Positions 51,186 through 64,000 of a stretch of 64,000 bases of DNA are shown here, piece after piece; positions within the stretch are counted from its first letter, which is position 1, and every line of letters begins with the position of its first letter. A program made the position numbers and the translations under genes. A model generated the notes under the pieces. The model made no database searches. It worked only from the letters and a program-made list of their open reading frames with translations, and was not told the origin of the DNA. This stretch comes from Croceibacter atlanticus HTCC2559 (GTDB taxonomy: Bacteria > Bacteroidota > Bacteroidia > Flavobacteriales > Flavobacteriaceae), in contig NC_014230.1 of assembly GCF_000196315.1 (NCBI RefSeq), positions 1,384,001-1,448,000 on the forward strand, written 5' to 3'.

Positions 51186-52364
51186 TTAATGGCTGTGTCC
51201 TGCACTACCTTTTTTAAGTTCTGCCATAAGATAATAGGCATTATTATAGGCAAATTTAGAATCTGGTTTAGGAGTTTCAAGAAATGATATGGCTGTCCAG
51301 TTACCTTCTGTAGTACCAGTAATAACCTCTACAGGTTTTAAACTCCAATCTTCACCTTCTTTTTCAACGCTAAAAATATAATGTTTACCGCCATCTTCTA
51401 TAATAGCAGATTCTGGTATTGCGGTAAGCTGTGTAGCATTAGCTTCTATACGACCTTGAATATACATTCCTGGTATAAGGTTGCCTTCCTTATTTTCTAT
51501 TTCTGCGTGAACATGTAAGGCTTTTGTTTCTTGTTCAAAAGTTTTGCCTATGGAATAAATTTCTGCAGTAAGCTCTTTACCTGGCATAGACTGTATATTG
51601 AAACTTACCTTTTGTCCAATTTTTAATTGATGCACATCCTTTTCAAAAACCATTAAATCTGCGTGAACGTGATGTGTGTTTACCACTTCGAATAATGGCG
51701 TTTGAGGTTCTACATACTGTCCAGTTTTAACTTCAACTTTTTGTACAAACCCTTCAATCGGACTACGTAATGCAACACGTTGGTAAATAGTTCCATTTTC
51801 TATACCAGTTGCACTAATATTTAATTGTCTTAACTGTGCTTTCAGCCCATTTGCTTTTGCTTTAGAAGCTTTAAAGTTAGCTTCGGCTTTTTCGAAATTA
51901 GCACCGCTACCTACACCAGCATCATACAATTTCTTTTGGCGTAAATAGTCCTTCTCTAAAAATTCTGAATTGCTGTATGCATTTAAATAATCGGTTTGAA
52001 TTTGAATAATATTAGGATGAGATAAAAAAGCCACAGTTTCTCCTTTTGCCACTTTATCACCTTCAATCACTTCAATTGAAACAACATTTGCTCCAACAGT
52101 CGTAGTAATTTCTGCTTCATTTTGTGGTGGCACTTCTAAGGTTCCGTTAGCTTCTATGTAGCCACTCATAGTTCTTACCTGTAAAGTGTCTGCTTGCATT
52201 TGTAAAGCATTATACTGCTGAGGTGTTAACATAACATCGGTCATTGTGCCTTCTGTATGTTCTGTGTGTGTGTCTTTTTGCTTTGTTTCTTTAGTATTGC
52301 AAGCACCTATTAAAAGTAGACTGCTAAGCAAGACTATTCTGTTTAAATTTATAATTGATGTCAT
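51186..52364 (-). CDS. RND efflux periplasmic adaptor lipoprotein (CusB-like)
   Basis: A 392-residue membrane-fusion protein. A lipobox signal (LLSSLLLIGACNTKE) precedes a barrel-sandwich hybrid region: EGDKVAKGETVAFLSHPNI, then a helical hairpin and VALRSPIEGFVQKVEVKTG. A His-rich N-terminal segment (KDTHTEHTEGTM) and the ending KGSAGHSH suggest metal contact. It couples the CusA-type pump to the TolC part encoded just upstream (2 bp apart). Likely Cu/Ag or Co/Zn/Cd export. Confidence 0.9.
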   Translation of the reverse strand: MTSIINLNRIVLLSSLLLIGACNTKETKQKDTHTEHTEGTMTDVMLTPQQYNALQMQADTLQVRTMSGYIEANGTLEVPPQNEAEITTTVGANVVSIEVIEGDKVAKGETVAFLSHPNIIQIQTDYLNAYSNSEFLEKDYLRQKKLYDAGVGSGANFEKAEANFKASKAKANGLKAQLRQLNISATGIENGTIYQRVALRSPIEGFVQKVEVKTGQYVEPQTPLFEVVNTHHVHADLMVFEKDVHQLKIGQKVSFNIQSMPGKELTAEIYSIGKTFEQETKALHVHAEIENKEGNLIPGMYIQGRIEANATQLTAIPESAIIEDGGKHYIFSVEKEGEDWSLKPVEVITGTTEGNWTAISFLETPKPDSKFAYNNAYYLMAELKKGSAGHSH

Positions 52365-52366
52365 AA

Positions 52367-56694
<4,328 letters not shown>

Positions 56695-56783
56695 GGAAAT
56701 TGAATTTATTCAGTTATAATTTAAATTCCTCTATTATTTAAAAAAGAGAAATCTCGATTGGACGTAGGTGTCCCTATACTGAA

Positions 56784-57101
56784 TTAAACTCGTGGTGGTT
56801 GTAGGATAGAAGTGTTGTAGGTATTTACGTGACCTTCAAAATAAATGAATACATCTTGAAATACTAGTGGAATAGCAGGCTCAAGATTAGGTAATTTAAA
56901 ATCTATAGTATGTATTTGGCAACAGTGACAAATACAAAATGGCGAACAAATATCTGTATCACTATGATCATGTGAATCTGTACTTTGTACCTCTTGACAG
57001 GTTTCATAAGTATCTTCTTTAGGCTCTGGTTTGTCATCTCCACAAGGGACAAAGTTTAGAGCCAGCATATAAAAAGATAGTATGACAGTAATATATTTCA
57101 C
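56784..57101 (-). CDS. Cys/His-rich small exported protein (DUF6660-like)
   Basis: A 105-residue protein with an N-terminal signal-like helix (VILSFYMLALNFVPCGDD) and a metal-binding-like cluster, SHDHSDTDICSPFCICHCCQ, with His and many Cys. It resembles the DUF6660 proteins placed before Cus-type operons in flavobacteria; the number is recalled, not searched. It is probably a periplasmic metal-binding or sensor protein. It lies 89 bp upstream of the pump gene on the same strand. Confidence 0.75.
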   Translation of the reverse strand: MKYITVILSFYMLALNFVPCGDDKPEPKEDTYETCQEVQSTDSHDHSDTDICSPFCICHCCQIHTIDFKLPNLEPAIPLVFQDVFIYFEGHVNTYNTSILQPPRV

Positions 57102-57159
57102 ACTGTAAATATAAGAATAATAACGAGTGTGTTTAAGTGGTGCTTTTAGATACTGTTAT

Positions 57160-58569
57160 TTAATTTTCTGTAATGTCTGTTATTCCTAATGTATTGTAAA
57201 GCTTAGCCAACGCAGTAAGTTGTTTAACAGAAAGCGTATTTTCCTTAAGCTTAGCACTAATTAGTTTTTGCTCTCTAGAGTTTATTAAAAACAGAGAGCT
57301 TTCTCCCAAGCCAAATTTTCGTTCTTCTGCAGATACCAAGACAGAATAATTAACTACAATATCTTTAATTAAGGAATACTGAGTGCTAAGTGAATTAATC
57401 TCAAGGTTAATTGCTTCAATCTTATTTTTAAGGCTTAGTGATACGGCTTGATTTTCAAGCTCTGCATCGGCTAGTTTTAGGTTAGCTAATTTTAAATCAC
57501 CACGTTCTTTTCTTAACAATATTGGTACACTTACATTTAGTGCTGCTTTATAATTTGCAGTATTAAAGCTGTCTAGATTATCATATTCTGTAGATAAAAA
57601 ATTGTATTGCAAATTTACCTTAGGTAGTAGTTTGTTAATTTTTAAATTACGATCTACTTCTAAGCTGCCAATTTTAGCCTCCAAACTTCTTATTTTAGGA
57701 TGATTTTCTTCTAATAAATTAGTATTTGTAATACCACTTAGGATTAAGTTTTCTTTCAGAATTTCTAAGCTTGGTATTTCCGGTGTTACTGCATCTTCAA
57801 TTGTTAAGGGAACATTTTCTAACCATAAAAAGTTTGATGCTTTTAATTTTGCCTTTCTTCTTTTTAAACGTGCCGCTTCTAACTCCAACGTCCTGTTTTG
57901 TACCGTAATCTTTGCTTCTGTTATATCTATTTCTGCTTTATCACCTTCTTCTACACTACGTGTAATTGCTTGAAGTCTGGTAGTAGAGTTTTCTAAAAAA
58001 CTTTCGTAAATACGTTCTTCCTGCCAGGCTTCTATCCATTCAAAATAGGCGAGGCTTGCGTTGTACAACACATTGTTTACAAGAAGGTCTCTATCTGCTT
58101 TAGATTGTGATAAGAAGTATTTTGCCTTTTTTAACGACGCCATTCGTTCATTAATTAAAAAGCCTTGTGCTAAAGAAAAGGATATGCCTGCACTATACAA
58201 ACCATCTTCTGGGACAGTAAAACTTGGGTCTAAAAATTCTCCAGAATTATCTTCAAAGTTTCCTTTAAACTCTATGCCATACCACGTTGGAATTTTAAAT
58301 GCAGTATTTAATTTATCATAATATGTGGTGCCTTTAAATTTCTTTCGTGTATAATCTACCTCAATCTTAGGATCAAACGCACCTCTAGCTTTTAAGAGGT
58401 TTGCTTCTCCTACAGAAAGCGTTAAGTTAGCTTGTTTAAATAATGGATGGTACTTCTTTACAAAAGCGAGATATTCTTCAAAAGAAATAGATTCATTTAA
58501 AGTTGGCTGTGCAAAACCACAACCCATAAAAGCTAAAATAACTAATACTGTTTTTAAGTATTTAGACAT
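57160..58569 (-). CDS. TolC family outer-membrane channel protein
   Basis: A 469-residue exported protein with signal MSKYLKTVLVILAFMGCGFA and two TolC repeats of coiled coil and beta-strand (LSVGEANLLKARGAFDPKIE, FKIPTWYGIEFKGNFED). It forms the outer-membrane part of the exporter encoded upstream: HlyD-type adaptor and ABC transporter. It begins 12 bp after the HlyD gene stop and ends the operon. Confidence 0.88.
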   Translation of the reverse strand: MSKYLKTVLVILAFMGCGFAQPTLNESISFEEYLAFVKKYHPLFKQANLTLSVGEANLLKARGAFDPKIEVDYTRKKFKGTTYYDKLNTAFKIPTWYGIEFKGNFEDNSGEFLDPSFTVPEDGLYSAGISFSLAQGFLINERMASLKKAKYFLSQSKADRDLLVNNVLYNASLAYFEWIEAWQEERIYESFLENSTTRLQAITRSVEEGDKAEIDITEAKITVQNRTLELEAARLKRRKAKLKASNFLWLENVPLTIEDAVTPEIPSLEILKENLILSGITNTNLLEENHPKIRSLEAKIGSLEVDRNLKINKLLPKVNLQYNFLSTEYDNLDSFNTANYKAALNVSVPILLRKERGDLKLANLKLADAELENQAVSLSLKNKIEAINLEINSLSTQYSLIKDIVVNYSVLVSAEERKFGLGESSLFLINSREQKLISAKLKENTLSVKQLTALAKLYNTLGITDITEN

Positions 58570-58581
58570 GCGATTTAAAAT

Positions 58582-59925
58582 TTATTTAGATGTAGTTGCA
58601 GTTTTTGGGGTATAATAATCTGGTGGAAACCCATTAATTTTTCGCCATAACTCATACCAGATAGGCACATCATTTAGCAGTGCTATGGTGCGTGCGCCAG
58701 AACCAACCCTAACATTTTTTGGCCAAGTTTCCTTTGTTTCATCTGGAGCTATTAGGACTCTAAACTTTCCGTTAGGACTTATAAATGTTTCAACCGCGAC
58801 AACTTTTCCTCCATAAGTTCCAAAAGAGGCATCTGGCCAACCGCTAAAAACAATGGCAGGCCAACCATCAAACTGCACTCGTATTTGTTCTCCTACATGA
58901 ATAAGAGGCAGATCAATAGGTGCAACGTAGGTTTCTACAGCTAAATCATAGTCTGATGGCATAATACCAACCAATTGTTCACCTTCTTTAAATGTTTCCC
59001 CAATACCAGCTCTAATAGCTTTATTAATGTATCCATTTTGAGGCGCCAGGATAAACCTCATTTTATCCCTTAATTCATAGTTGGTTGAAGCATTTTCAAG
59101 TTTTGATATTTGTGCCTCTGTATCATACTGTGCAGAAGATGCCGTGTACTTGTCGCTTTGTGCTTTGCTAATTTTATCTGCATATTCAGCACTGGTACGT
59201 GTTATGTCTATTCGTGCATTTATAAGATCGTTTTTACTAGCTAAGAGTTTATTTTCTTGGCTAATAAGTTTAGCTTCTGTTTCTTGTAGTTTTAAGCGCT
59301 TGTCTTCAACATCTGCAGTAGATTTAAGTCCTTCCTCCTGCAAGGTTACCGTTCGGTTATATTGTTTCTCTGCAATATCCTTATTTGTTTTGGCAGCAAT
59401 AAGATCTATACTATCACTTTTAACCTTGTATTGAGCTTGTTTTAATTTATTTTCTGCTTGTTCTATTTTTAATTGACGTTCGCTTCTTAGTGCAGAAACC
59501 TGATTGTCTAATGCTTTTACTTTTTCCTTGTATGAGGATAGTGCATTTGTTTTTGCATCACGTTGTTCCTTTGTTCGTAATACTAAGTTAGGATCCTGAT
59601 ATTCATTTTTTATTTCAGAAATAAATAAAATTGTGTCTCCTTTATTTACGTAATCTCCTTCTCTTACAAACCATTCTTCTATACGACCAGGAATAGGAGA
59701 CTGTATAGTTTGTGGGCGTTGCTCAGGTGTGAGTGTGGTAACTGCACCTGTTCCTGTAACTGTCTGCGTCCAAGGTAAAAATAGAATGATGATGCCTATA
59801 ATTGCAAAGGTGAACAGAAACTGATTAAAGTATTTAAAATGCCTTATATGATGCGCCTTTGTAAACGCTGAATATTTAGACAAATTCACCTTTTTGTTAA
59901 GCTGATTATGTGAGATGTTAAGCAT
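58582..59925 (-). CDS. HlyD-family membrane-fusion protein of an ABC exporter
   Basis: About 447 residues from the ATG at 59925 (MLNISHNQLNKKVNLSKY). A membrane helix near residue 40 (FLFTFAIIGIIILFLPW), lipoyl halves SPIPGRIEEWFVREGDYVNK and APQNGYINKAIRAGIGE, and a long coiled coil between them are visible. The upstream in-frame ATG at 60015 would overlap the ABC gene by 80 bp and is not preferred. It bridges the ABC transporter and the TolC protein. Confidence 0.88.
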   Translation of the reverse strand: MLNISHNQLNKKVNLSKYSAFTKAHHIRHFKYFNQFLFTFAIIGIIILFLPWTQTVTGTGAVTTLTPEQRPQTIQSPIPGRIEEWFVREGDYVNKGDTILFISEIKNEYQDPNLVLRTKEQRDAKTNALSSYKEKVKALDNQVSALRSERQLKIEQAENKLKQAQYKVKSDSIDLIAAKTNKDIAEKQYNRTVTLQEEGLKSTADVEDKRLKLQETEAKLISQENKLLASKNDLINARIDITRTSAEYADKISKAQSDKYTASSAQYDTEAQISKLENASTNYELRDKMRFILAPQNGYINKAIRAGIGETFKEGEQLVGIMPSDYDLAVETYVAPIDLPLIHVGEQIRVQFDGWPAIVFSGWPDASFGTYGGKVVAVETFISPNGKFRVLIAPDETKETWPKNVRVGSGARTIALLNDVPIWYELWRKINGFPPDYYTPKTATTSK

Positions 59926-59935
59926 ATATATAATC

Positions 59936-61591
59936 TTAAGATGAAGTGTTAACTTTATGTAGAGAAAGCTGCTTATTGCATACATCTTCCCAATCGGTAT
60001 GTTTTCCAGAAACAATTAGAAGCCAATCTCTATTTGGATCTGATAAAAATCGAATTAGTTCTTGAGCCTCGTGATCTTCAAAATGCTCTAAGGCATCTTT
60101 TAAAATTAATATCTTAGGATTGTGCACTATAGCTCTTGCTATAAGTAGCCTCTTTGAAACTGTATGCGGTATTTTTTGACCTTCAGAAAAAATAAAATCT
60201 TCTATGCCTCTTGGTTGTTTTCGTACAAACTCTAAAAGACCTACATCTCTAATGGTTTGGTTAACCTTATCAATAGTAATGTTTGTATTGCCTAATGTTA
60301 TGTTTTCTAAAATACTACCTTCAAAAGGCATTTGTTCTGGTAATACTTGCCCAATTTGAGATCTGTATGTATTCATGTGCATGCCTTTTATATTAAAGTC
60401 ATTTACATAAATAGATCCTGATGTGGGTTCAATAATTCCTGAAAGTAACTTTAATAGTGTTGTCTTTCCAGAACCAGATGGACCATCTATAAAGATTCTG
60501 TCTTTAGGATTTAATTCTAAATTTAGATTTTGCAAAATAGTGTCTCCAGTGCCACCAACATAGCTCACATTATCTAGTGAAATGGTAGCCTCTTTATTAC
60601 TCTTAAAAGGATTTGTGCCATCTTGTGACTCTAATTCTTTGTCTACTACTTGACCAATTTTTTCTAAGGAAGTTAAGACGTCATAAAAACTTTCTAAACC
60701 AGTAACCAATTTTTCAACTGAATTAATTACTAAAAGGATTATAATTTCTGCAGCCACAAATTGACCAATATTCATTTCTTGGTTAAGTACTAAAAGACCT
60801 CCTATAAGTAACAATCCAGCTGTTACCAATACCTTAAAGCCTATCATCTGCACAAATTGAAGCATTAAGATTTTAAAGTGTGTTTCTCTAGACTCAAGGT
60901 AAGACTCGGTTAGTTTGTTATTTCTGTCCATTGCTAAAGATGTATTCCCAGAAAGTTTAAAACTTGTAATTGAACGTGCTATCTCCTGAAGCCAATGTGC
61001 AACTGCATACTTGCTTTTAGATTCGTTTAAACTAGATATAAGTCCTTTTCTAGCTGTAAGATTAAACACGACATATACCATAATAACGAGCAGTAAGCCA
61101 TAAATAATAAAAAATGGGTGATAAAGTGAGAGCAGTATTAATCCAAATATTATTTGAAGTATTGCAGCAGGAAAGTCTAATAAAATTTTAGCTAAGCCTT
61201 TCTGAACAGTAAGTGTGTCAAAAAACCTATTCGCTAATTCTGGCGGATAATAGTGGTTAAACTCACTCGATTTTATTTTAGGAAACCTATATGCAAACTC
61301 AAAAGAAGACCTTGTAAAGATCTTTTGTTGCATATTTTCAAGAATACGTATTTGCATAACTTGAAGGATACCTTGAAAGGCAACGCCAACTGTAACTAAA
61401 ATCACTAAAATTATCCACGATGTAGATACTTGAGCACCTTGTATAAGGTTTACAATAGCTTGTATCCCTAACGGAAGCGTAAGTGCTACTAATCCTGAGA
61501 AAATAGCATAATAAAAGATTTGCCTAAGATCTCTCTTGTCTAATTTTAGCAGATTTACAAACCGCTGCCAAGGAGTCATATCTTTATTCAT
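59936..61591 (-). CDS. ABC transporter (permease + nucleotide-binding domain) with degenerate signature and Walker B
   Basis: A 551-residue half transporter: six membrane helices (about 25-300) then a nucleotide-binding domain. Walker A GPSGSGKTTLLKLLSG near 370 is intact. The LSGGQ signature is replaced by SEGQKIPHTVSKRLLIARA, and the Walker B/glutamate region reads ILILKDALEHFED instead of LLLDEAT. So ATPase activity may be reduced or need a partner. No N-terminal peptidase domain is present. It exports an unknown substrate through the HlyD and TolC proteins. Confidence 0.85.
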   Translation of the reverse strand: MNKDMTPWQRFVNLLKLDKRDLRQIFYYAIFSGLVALTLPLGIQAIVNLIQGAQVSTSWIILVILVTVGVAFQGILQVMQIRILENMQQKIFTRSSFEFAYRFPKIKSSEFNHYYPPELANRFFDTLTVQKGLAKILLDFPAAILQIIFGLILLSLYHPFFIIYGLLLVIMVYVVFNLTARKGLISSLNESKSKYAVAHWLQEIARSITSFKLSGNTSLAMDRNNKLTESYLESRETHFKILMLQFVQMIGFKVLVTAGLLLIGGLLVLNQEMNIGQFVAAEIIILLVINSVEKLVTGLESFYDVLTSLEKIGQVVDKELESQDGTNPFKSNKEATISLDNVSYVGGTGDTILQNLNLELNPKDRIFIDGPSGSGKTTLLKLLSGIIEPTSGSIYVNDFNIKGMHMNTYRSQIGQVLPEQMPFEGSILENITLGNTNITIDKVNQTIRDVGLLEFVRKQPRGIEDFIFSEGQKIPHTVSKRLLIARAIVHNPKILILKDALEHFEDHEAQELIRFLSDPNRDWLLIVSGKHTDWEDVCNKQLSLHKVNTSS

Positions 61592-62273
61592 CGAGATTAA
61601 TATTTAATGTTTTAAAAATTAAATGAGAAAAGTAAGCTGTAGGTTTTGTTGCTTCATTACAATCTGTGATTGTTGGAAAATGATCTGCTAAGAAATATTG
61701 ATGCAAAGAACCCTCAACCAATGTACTAGCTAACGATGCAGGATATGGGTAGTTTTTATCTACTTCTACAATACAATCTTTAATACGAGAAATGAGTCTT
61801 TTGTAAATTGAAAAATATCCTTCCTTGTTTTCTATATCAACTTCCTTTGTCAGAAAGGATTTTGAATATTCACTGATGACAATTTTGTTTAGAAGCATTT
61901 CATTTATATGAGAGAACTTAGAGTCGTTTTCTGTTTTTTTAGAGACTATCTCTATAATCTTCTCTAACTTCTTTACATTATTCTCTATGCTATAGGTTTC
62001 AAAAACAATTTGATACTCTATCCAAGCCCAATACCAAGATGTTAAATAGAGTAGGAGCTTATGCTTGTTTTCAAAATACCTATAAATAGAGCTTTCGTTT
62101 GAGTTTATCTTAAGTCCTAATTTTCTAAAAGTAAATGACTCAAAGCCAATTTCATTAATTAAAATGATACTGTGCTCCACGATACGCTTACCAAGATCTG
62201 ATGTTTCGGGATCTTTTAAATACGTTTTATCGTTAACTTTTATTTGAAGTGTTTTTAGTAATTCCTTCATCAT
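61584..62273 (-). CDS. TetR/AcrR-family regulator of the exporter operon
   Basis: A 229-residue repressor. The N-terminal HTH is IGFESFTFRKLGLKINSNES followed by SIYRYFENKHKLLLYLTSWYW, characteristic of TetR. The large C-terminal domain would bind ligand, perhaps the exported compound. Its stop overlaps the ABC gene start by 8 bp. The dyad at its promoter suggests autorepression. Confidence 0.88.
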   Translation of the reverse strand: MMKELLKTLQIKVNDKTYLKDPETSDLGKRIVEHSIILINEIGFESFTFRKLGLKINSNESSIYRYFENKHKLLLYLTSWYWAWIEYQIVFETYSIENNVKKLEKIIEIVSKKTENDSKFSHINEMLLNKIVISEYSKSFLTKEVDIENKEGYFSIYKRLISRIKDCIVEVDKNYPYPASLASTLVEGSLHQYFLADHFPTITDCNEATKPTAYFSHLIFKTLNINLDE

Positions 62274-62287
62274 GCATTAATTATACA

Positions 62288-62310
62288 CAAATATAATAGT
62301 AATACTATTA
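62288..62310 (-). promoter_or_regulatory. tetR promoter -7 box overlapped by a 17-nt dyad operator
   Basis: TATATTTG at 62295-62288 (minus strand) fits TAnnTTTG. Directly upstream lies TAATAGTA-A-TACTATTA (62294-62310), a perfect 8-bp inverted repeat with a 1-nt centre that overlaps the box by 2 nt, suited to repression of the whole tetR-ABC-HlyD-TolC unit. Confidence 0.7.
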
Positions 62311-62411
62311 GTATGTATGTATTTTGCTATTAATTAACAGTTGTGTAACTTTTAATTTTGTGTTAATAAAGGGTTTAGCTTCTTGGCATGTAAATAGTAT
62401 TAAAAATCAAA

Positions 62412-62458
62412 AAAACCACCAACAAACACTGTATAAACAAGTGTTTGTTGATGGTTTT
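62412..62458 (-). terminator. Terminator of the tRNA-Arg gene
   Basis: Two 19-nt arms (62412-62430 and 62440-62458) pair with one mismatch across a 9-nt loop, followed on the minus strand by a T-rich tract. It lies 11 bp after the tRNA. Confidence 0.8.
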
Positions 62459-62468
62459 ATTATAATTG

Positions 62469-62542
62469 TGACCGCGAAGGGATTCAAACCCCCAACCCTC
62501 AGAGCCGAAATCTGATGCGCTATTCAGTTGCGCCACGCGGCC
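62469..62542 (-). tRNA. tRNA-Arg (anticodon TCG)
   Basis: Read on the minus strand, acceptor GGCCGCG pairs with CGCGGTC (one G-U), D-arm GCGC/GCGC is present, the anticodon stem TCAGA/TCTGA encloses TTTCGGC with anticodon TCG, and the T-arm GGGGG/CCCTT-type stem holds the TTTGAAT loop. The discriminator is A, and CCA is not encoded. Confidence 0.95.
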
Positions 62543-62582
62543 TTTTAAGTCTTAAAGTTCTTAGTGTTTAAAATTTTGGTAA

Positions 62583-63032
62583 TTACGCCAACTTAGATTT
62601 AACTATTGTAGAAATAGTTTTACCATCTGCTTTTCCAGAAAGTTGACCACTAGCCATTCCCATTACTTTACCCATATCTGCCATAGAAGATGCGCCAGTT
62701 TTTGCAATGATATCTTCAACAACTTTAGCAACTTCCTCTTCACTCATTTGCTCTGGTAAAAAGCTCTCAATAACTTTTGCCTGCTCTAATTCTGGTGCTG
62801 CAAGGTCTTCTCTTCCTTGTTCTAGATAAATAGCGGCACTGTCTTTACGTTGTTTAACTAATTTTTGAAGCATTTTTAATTCTTGTTCTTCAGAAATTTC
62901 TTCTTTAGAACCTGTTTCGGTTTGCGCTAACAGCAATGCCGATTTTATTGCACGAAGACTGGTTAAAGCGTTTTGATCTTTAGCCTTCATAGCTTCTTTC
63001 ATCTTCGTCATTACATCTGCAGATAAGCTCAT
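62583..63032 (-). CDS. GatB/YqeY domain-containing protein
   Basis: A 149-residue stand-alone YqeY protein. It resembles the tail domain of GatB that contacts tRNA: MKAKDQNALTSLRAIKSALL, AELEQAKVIESFLPEQ-like segment (LEQAKVIESFLPEQMSEEE), and MADMGKVMGMASGQLSGKAD near the C-terminus. It may contribute to tRNA-dependent amidation, though its role outside GatB is unproven. It follows ftsZ, the usual flavobacterial order. Confidence 0.93.
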   Translation of the reverse strand: MSLSADVMTKMKEAMKAKDQNALTSLRAIKSALLLAQTETGSKEEISEEQELKMLQKLVKQRKDSAAIYLEQGREDLAAPELEQAKVIESFLPEQMSEEEVAKVVEDIIAKTGASSMADMGKVMGMASGQLSGKADGKTISTIVKSKLA

Positions 63033-63080
63033 AATTGTTTGTTTTAGATAGTGCGAATATAAGAAATAGGAGTCAAAAAA

Positions 63081-63106
63081 AATCCGCTTCTTGTGGGAAG
63101 CGGATT
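63081..63106 (-). terminator. Terminator after ftsZ
   Basis: AATCCGCTTC (63081-63090) pairs perfectly with GAAGCGGATT (63097-63106) around a 6-nt loop, followed on the minus strand by a run of T. It separates ftsZ from the GatB/YqeY gene. Confidence 0.85.
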
Positions 63107-63127
63107 GTTATATAATTAAGCAAACGC

Positions 63128-64000
63128 TTAATCTACATTGTCATGAAGAAAAGAGTTGTTACTGCGTAACGTAATTTCATCTTCATCTGTATTTAACGTT
63201 GTTCTTGAAAGTTTAGAGTCTTCTGGCTTACGCTCTAAATCTACACCTGCACGTTTATAAGCAGGTTGTTTTTCTATCTCGTCTATATGGTTTGTACTAC
63301 TTCTAAATTTGTAGTTAAACTCTTTCATCTTTGCTCTACGTTCTGCAGCTCTATCTATAAGGTCTTTAGAAATAGGTTGATTAAAAGGGTCTTCATCATT
63401 ATCATTTGGTGTAGTCTCTGGCGCTTTAACGGTTTTTGTTTCCATTCTTAAAGACTCCTCAACTTCCTCTACTTTCTTAGCAACAGGCTTAGCTTGTTCT
63501 AGTTCATCTTCTAAATCCATATAGTCATCTAAACTATAGCGAGTAGTTCCTCCAGATGTTGTTTCTGTAACTGGAATAATCTCTATAGATTCTTTAACCT
63601 CAATATTTCTTGCATTATTAGTGTCTTCAGTTAAATTAAAAACTACAGGCTCTTCGTGCTCTTCTTCAGCTTCAGGTTGTGTTTGAGCTGTCTCTTTAGA
63701 AGTGTTTATAGGAAAATCAAAAGAAAATGTAAATTGATCTTCTTCTTCAGTTTCTGTTGTAGTTGTTGAGTTCTTTACTTCTTCAGCATCAACTACGCGC
63801 ATATCTTTTATGTGATCTGTAGTTTCAACTATAATGAACTCTTCATCTTCTATGTGATTAGGCGCATCTAGAACCTCTTTAACTTCTTCATAGATTACGT
63901 CTATGTTTTTAATGCTGTTGGTTGTCTGTACTAAATCCATTTTTGGTTTAGCAGGCTCTGTAACATCATCTTCTAAAACGTGAACTATTTTAGTTGGTTT
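63128..64000 (-). CDS. ftsZ: Cell division protein FtsZ, C-terminal tail only (5' end beyond window)
   Basis: The frame runs to the right edge (base 64000) without a start, so the apparent ATG at 63940 is internal. The visible 290 residues form the acidic, disordered linker and conserved tail typical of flavobacterial FtsZ: KIVHVLEDDV near the edge, TTRYSLDDYMDLEDELEQ, and the C-terminal QPAYKRAGVDLERKPEDS. The GTPase core lies outside the window. Position before a GatB/YqeY gene agrees with the usual ftsQ-ftsA-ftsZ-yqeY order. Confidence 0.88.
   Translation of the reverse strand, partial: KPTKIVHVLEDDVTEPAKPKMDLVQTTNSIKNIDVIYEEVKEVLDAPNHIEDEEFIIVETTDHIKDMRVVDAEEVKNSTTTTETEEEDQFTFSFDFPINTSKETAQTQPEAEEEHEEPVVFNLTEDTNNARNIEVKESIEIIPVTETTSGGTTRYSLDDYMDLEDELEQAKPVAKKVEEVEESLRMETKTVKAPETTPNDNDEDPFNQPISKDLIDRAAERRAKMKEFNYKFRSSTNHIDEIEKQPAYKRAGVDLERKPEDSKLSRTTLNTDEDEITLRSNNSFLHDNVD

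Noticed and set aside
62469-62542. tRNA as integration site for a mobile element
   Set aside because: No repeat of the tRNA 3' end and no integrase gene lie nearby.

Overview
The window comes from a low-GC member of the Bacteroidota, most likely a marine Flavobacteriaceae species (Winogradskyella/Lacinutrix/Olleya-like; the genus is a guess). Supporting signs are a secreted nuclease with a type IX secretion (T9SS) sorting domain, -7 boxes of the form TAnnTTTG before many genes, almost no Shine-Dalgarno sequences, an ftsZ with a long acidic tail next to a GatB/YqeY gene, and a CusA-TolC fusion gene.

Layout. 1-6.8 kb: fatty-acid beta-oxidation genes on the minus strand (marR, hydroxyacyl-CoA dehydrogenase/hydratase, thiolase, acyl-CoA dehydrogenase) plus an acyl-CoA synthetase. 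6.9-26 kb: mostly core genes: purL, a secreted endonuclease, a SanA-like protein, a thioesterase, purB, lpdA, a peroxiredoxin/thioredoxin operon, tpx-dgkA, ftsK, lolA, an LptF/G permease, ribB with a decayed RibA half, and a DegT aminotransferase. 26-33 kb: small accessory genes (nitroreductase, DUF2200, SDRs, ArsR regulator, VOC protein, lipoproteins). 33.1-39.0 kb: a co-oriented run of short unknown genes separated by 90-205 bp inverted-repeat elements that look like integron attC sites. 39-45 kb: trpEGDCFB on the minus strand with a Trp-codon leader peptide and attenuator but no trpA. 45-50 kb: yceI and a marR gene sharing an identical operator, two thioredoxin-fold proteins and three rhodanese/persulfide-dioxygenase genes. 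50-57 kb: a LacI regulator and a CusA-TolC/CusB metal-efflux operon with a frameshift. 57-62 kb: a TetR-controlled ABC/HlyD/TolC exporter. 62-64 kb: tRNA-Arg, GatB/YqeY and the tail of ftsZ.

The most unusual region is 33.1-39.0 kb. Each gene or gene pair stops about 5-20 bp before a dyad and the next gene starts about 11-70 bp after it, all in one orientation. At least five dyads share a roughly 28-nt left-end motif and a matching complementary right end, with AAC at the left edge and usually GTT at the right. This is the layout of an integron cassette array without a visible integrase, and it lies where trpA would be expected.

Several regulatory circuits can be read directly: the trp attenuator, a 16-nt operator shared by marR and yceI, ArsR half-sites at two promoters, a TetR dyad on its own -7 box and a short inverted repeat upstream of the beta-oxidation marR. 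All functional calls come from reading translations and motifs; no database search was run.
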